Of a DNA stretch of 64,000 bases, positions 61,101 to 64,000 are shown piece by piece (positions within the stretch are counted from its first letter, which is position 1; each line of letters opens with the position of its first letter). Both the position numbers and the translations under genes were made by a program. The stretch lies in the NCBI GenBank assembly GCA_001584585.1, contig LSYV01000002.1, positions 1,553,518-1,617,517 on the forward strand, read 5' to 3'. A model generated the notes under the pieces. It searched no databases and was not told the DNA's origin. It saw only the letters and a list, made by a program, of their open reading frames with translations. The stretch comes from Gonium pectorale. Taxonomy: Eukaryota; Chlorophyta; Chlorophyceae; Chlamydomonadales; Volvocaceae.

Positions 61101-62802
61101 CACCCCGTCGCCCATGCACCAACCCGTCTATCGACGGCCCGCACCCGCTGCCCGGGCCGCGACCCACATGCCCAGCCCAGCCCACACTCCTCCTATGACA
61201 AGGGTAACCACAAGAGCAACGACAGCGCACTCACCCGCGGCCTCGAACCGGATCTGCTGGTGCACTAGCCCCACCTCCGCCGCGTCGCCGCCCGGCTGCG
61301 CCCGGATCGCCGCGTGCGCTGCGGCGTGGGCCCTCAGCATATTGAGCAGCACGACGCCCGCCAGCCGCGTGGCGCCGCAGCGGCCGGGCGCGTGGATGCC
61401 CACGATGTAGCCGGTGAAGGCGGCGCAGGTGGGCTCGTTGAAGGTGGCCCACAGGCGGACGCCGTGCGGGCGGAAGAGGCGGAAGGCGGTGAGGGCCCAG
61501 CTGACAAAGTACCTGAAGAGGGTGGTACGTTGCGGGTGGCGGGCAGCAGGGGTTGCAGCGGTGCGGTGGCGAGAAATGCAGGGAGCAGGGACGCCAGCTG
61601 CGCGGGCGTAAGCAGGGACAGGGTGCAGGGATCTTGCTACATTTCCAGTCTCAGTCTGTAGGCTGTGAAGGGGGCACGGAGGCATCCGCTTTGGAAGGAA
61701 GGGGAGGCGTGGAGGCCATGGCAGGCGGAGGAAGGGGGAATGGATGCTGGGTTGCACACGTGAGGCGCTCAGGAAACGAAGGGGTCTCTCGGTTCCCTCG
61801 GCTATCCTCTCGGAGAATGCACCCACCTAACGTGCCTCTTCCCTGCTCATTCCGCCCCGCATTGTCCGGCCGCGCCACCCGTGAACACCTTTCTCACCCG
61901 ATGTTCTCCTCCCGCTCGAAGCCGCCCAGCCTCTGGAACCAGTCCGGGTGCACGAAGTGGTGCAGCGTCACCATAGGCTGCAGCCCCGCCTCGCGGCAGG
62001 CGGCCAGGATATCGAGGTAGCGCTGCACAGCCGCCTGATCGATGCTTTCGGGGGCGGTCGGCATGATGCGCGCCCATTCGATAGAGAGGCGTAGGCTGTT
62101 GCTGCCCAACCGCTTGGCGCAGGCGATGTCGTCGAGATACCTGTGGGCAGGGGTGTACAGGGGGGAAGGGGGGGAAGGGGGAGGGGGATAATGGGGGCTA
62201 AGGGGAGGCTTTTGATGGTAGCGAGGGGTAGGCTCCGAGCAAGAAGGCGATCTGGGTCGGAGCGCATGGGGCGGGGCCGCTAGGGCCCCAAGAGCACGGG
62301 CCAGGCGGCAGCGATAGGGCACCGTACGCAACTAGGCAGCTCCCTGTACATACAGAGCGGATTAATGGCGCCTTTACCGTTTGGGCAACGCGAGCATGCG
62401 AGTCCAAAGTGGCAAGGCTGGGTCGCAAGCCCCAGAAACGACGCAATGCTCCGTGAACAGTGGCTCATATGTGGCAGTCTGAGCGAGCTCGAGGAGGCAA
62501 CCTCCGGCAGTGTCGACGGGCATCGGTCACGGGCGTGTCGTTGCGCACGTCGCCCAAAACCTTGCAGCCGCCCATAACAAATGGAAGCTCTACCCGGCAC
62601 ACCTGTTCCAAAAGTCAGGCGACTTGTCAATCTTGAGCTGTGGGCTCTTGCCTCTTATGCGCTCGAGGACGTTGTGCGGCTTCTTGGCAAAAGCTGACCA
62701 CTGTGACTGCTCATCAGGGCTATTCTGCCAAACTGAGATGGCGCACCCCTTGAGGAACTTGCTCCCCTTGGCTCCGCCCTCGACTGCAAAACGGTTGGCC
62801 AT
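58198..62802 (-). CDS. Glycoside hydrolase family 1 (beta-glucosidase-like) with C-terminal extension, 8 exons, 642 aa
   Basis: Exons 62802-62603, 62140-61898, 61512-61235, 60910-60843, 60677-60571, 60050-59822, 59588-59494, 58906-58198 (1,929 nt; phases 2/2/1/0/2/0/2). GH1 landmarks run in order: FLKGCAISVWQNSPDE, FWNRYLDDIACAKRLG, LRLSIEWARI, LHHFVHPDWF, WATFNEP with acid/base Glu174, DWLGINYYTR, YVTETG with nucleophile Glu354, and FYYWTLCDNYEW. No signal peptide is seen, so the domain probably starts in the cytosol. After the barrel (about residue 415) comes an unusual tail of roughly 220 residues: Ala/Thr-rich, then a helix ELIRRYVATPEDLTAAREML, then an Ala/Gly/Val-rich hydrophobic stretch that could anchor it to a membrane. 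Substrate is unassigned; this is not obviously the SFR2 galactolipid enzyme, whose anchor is N-terminal. Confidence 0.9.
60150..60180 (+). repeat. (GGGA)n microsatellite in a GH1 intron
   Basis: GGGA repeats on the plus strand; in the transcript it is a C/T-rich run in the intron preceding the 60050 exon, where it may extend the polypyrimidine tract. Confidence 0.85.
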
Positions 62803-63058
62803 GGCAACCGCAAGGGTTGTCGGGACTCGGGAGGAACACACCTAGGGTTCTGTTCAAGAGCCCCGCGGTGACAGTCGCACCAAAGAGTTGGAATAAAGCG
62901 CTTCTTCAACGAGGCGACTAGGTACGGCGATACGGCGATACGGCATTTGGCTTTGGCGGGAAGGACGAAGGAGGCAAGGTGGCGCTGCATGCGGTCTAGA
63001 TCAAATGATTGCAGATGACGCCCAGATTATAATTATCAATTATTAAGGCAACCATCAC
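62803..63058. promoter_or_regulatory. Shared head-to-head promoter, GH1 gene and RNASEH2B
   Basis: A 256-bp spacer between divergent starts. It holds an 8-bp tandem repeat (62923-62945) and an AT-rich stretch, AGATTATAATTATCAATT (63024-63041), just upstream of the RNASEH2B start. Confidence 0.55.
62923..62945 (+). repeat. 8-bp tandem repeat in the GH1/RNASEH2B promoter
   Basis: TACGGCGA is repeated nearly three times in the 256-bp divergent promoter. Confidence 0.75.
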
Positions 63059-64000
63059 ATGGCATCAAGTGCAGATGACACCCTGTGGCGCGTGCTCATT
63101 CTGCCTGGTGGGAACTGCAGCCCTGGCGACAGAATCCCTGAAGCAAGCTAACACGAATTCATTGCAAATGAAGGCCTTAGCGAGGGCCAGGCGGCGACAC
63201 TGCGGGGTTTCACCCTCCCAGAGCCGCGGGGCGGTGCGTCAAAAGGGGGAATGCACGGGGGTGCGCATGAGCAGTGTAAGGGGGCCGTGTGGGGTGATGA
63301 TTACCCCATCCATTACCCTCTTACGGCTTACTCCACATGTGCAGGTCCACATTGCAATTCCACAGAGCGTGTGCGCGTATGTTTTCTGCCATGAAACCGA
63401 TGCCAAAGCAGCCCCGCGTGTTCCACGGGGCCCGCAGGCCGGCCGCAGGGCTTCCTGCTGCACGGCGGCGGTGAGCTGCTGGAGGTGAACCGCTTCAAGC
63501 AGGCCTACAGCGCCTGGCTTGCGGGGGAGAGGCTCCTGGCCGGTGGGTCAACGGGTTCGACGTGCAGCACCGTGCCGCCTTGGATGTGGCGGTAGAGGCG
63601 TCGTCACTGCAGCGCTGTGCTGTCCACGGAACGGCACTTGTGTTGAAAAGGAGGCTGAGTCGGTGGGGACGCGGAGGGAGGGGATTGGGAGACGGTGTCT
63701 GCGTTGCTTGCCTACTTGAAAAACGCGCAGGTGGTGGCCCCTCCCGCGTCCCTCGACCGGCGTGGGGCGAAAGGAGATTTCCTTTCGCCCCACGGCCAGT
63801 CCTGGCCCCTAGGCACCGGTGGCATCACACGGCGGCCACGGGCCAGCCTCCAGGCCCCGCGCTTGCCTGAACCCTGCACCACCCCGCCCTCACATCCGTG
63901 TGCAGATGGCGGCCTCTTTCTGGCGACCCCCTACGACCCCCTCTTTGCACTGCTACCCATCCTGGACCGAGCTCGCGACAAGGTGCGCCAGCCGTTCCTG
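63059..64000 (+). CDS. RNASEH2B: Ribonuclease H2 subunit B, 5' part (cut by window edge)
   Basis: Exons 63059-63107, 63174-63233, 63438-63542, 63906-63982 (or reading on to the window edge); phases 1/1/1/0. The joined start reads MASSADDTLWRVLILP, then TLPEPRGGRPQGFLLHGG, ELLEVNRFKQAYSAWL and DGGLFLATPYDPLFALLPIL. These match the N-terminal triple-barrel region of RNASEH2B (human QLFEVKVFKEKHHSWF and LLHFATPVDPLFLLLHYL). RNase H2 removes ribonucleotides and RNA-DNA hybrids; the B subunit binds the A and C subunits and PCNA. The splice sites around exon 2 are short but are the only set that keeps frame. The 3' part is outside the window. Intron 3 contains a perfect 15-bp hairpin (63761-63794). 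It is divergent from the GH1 gene. Confidence 0.85.
63761..63794. repeat. Perfect 15-bp hairpin in RNASEH2B intron 3
   Basis: CGTGGGGCGAAAGGA and its exact reverse complement are separated by GATT. It lies in the intron between the 63542 and 63906 splice sites. Confidence 0.9.

Noticed and set aside
1..64000. CRISPR arrays, bacterial operons, rRNA genes, viral genes or complete transposons
   Set aside because: None was seen. Introns in every complete gene and the gene content exclude a prokaryotic source, and no reverse transcriptase, integrase or transposase motif was recognised.

Overview
The window is nuclear DNA from a green alga, most likely a chlamydomonadalean (Chlamydomonas/volvocine type). 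The genes have many short introns with GTGAGT/GTRNGT donors and CAG acceptors, TGTAA appears as polyadenylation signal, coding DNA is GC-rich, and the gene set (octotricopeptide-repeat protein, chloroplast J-domain ferredoxin, ELIP, Alfin-like protein) is typical of the group. I cannot name the species. A run of 20 N at 13669-13688 marks an assembly gap.

I rebuilt fourteen multi-exon genes by hand, using splice sites, phase and family alignment; in every complete gene the joined exons are divisible by three with one open frame. In order: a 1,724-aa protein with Sfi1-like Trp/Arg helices, kelch repeats and a coiled coil (739-8734, -); a KIAA0930/DUF2045 homologue (9073-10750, +); a MED28-like Mediator subunit (10877-12123, -); a plastid J-domain/ferredoxin protein (12406-15785, +); an ELIP (19493-20439, -); a 3-ketoacyl-CoA synthase (22342-26950, +); a 1,369-aa OPR protein (29833-36444, -); a predicted thylakoid-lumen NTF2-like protein (37469-38588, -); PIG-V, GPI mannosyltransferase 2 (38816-41746, +); an orphan last exon of an ABC transporter (43973-44269, -); an ASNSD1 homologue (45686-50728, -); an Alfin-like protein ending in a Tudor-like domain (51985-53606, -); a phytanoyl-CoA-dioxygenase-like enzyme (53856-56407, +); a GH1 glycosidase-like protein with a C-terminal extension (58198-62802, -); and the 5' part of RNase H2 subunit B (63059-64000, +, cut by the window edge).

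The genes do not form one pathway. Plastid and light-stress functions recur (J-ferredoxin, ELIP, OPR, lumenal protein), alongside ER lipid/GPI functions (KCS, PIG-V), nuclear regulators (MED28-like, Alfin-like, RNase H2B) and a probable centriole/cilium-type scaffold. Five gene pairs are head to head over only 227-338 bp, suggesting shared promoters. Between clusters lie AT-richer, gene-poor stretches of 1-4 kb carrying small repeats and hairpins.

The most unusual points are: the Sfi1-like + kelch + coiled-coil architecture; an Alfin domain joined to a Tudor-like module where plants have a PHD finger; a stop-free, length-divisible-by-three intron in PIG-V carrying a peptide motif that recurs just downstream with synonymous differences; two GC-AG introns; a KCS whose membrane anchor appears at the C-terminus; and an isolated ABC-transporter exon.
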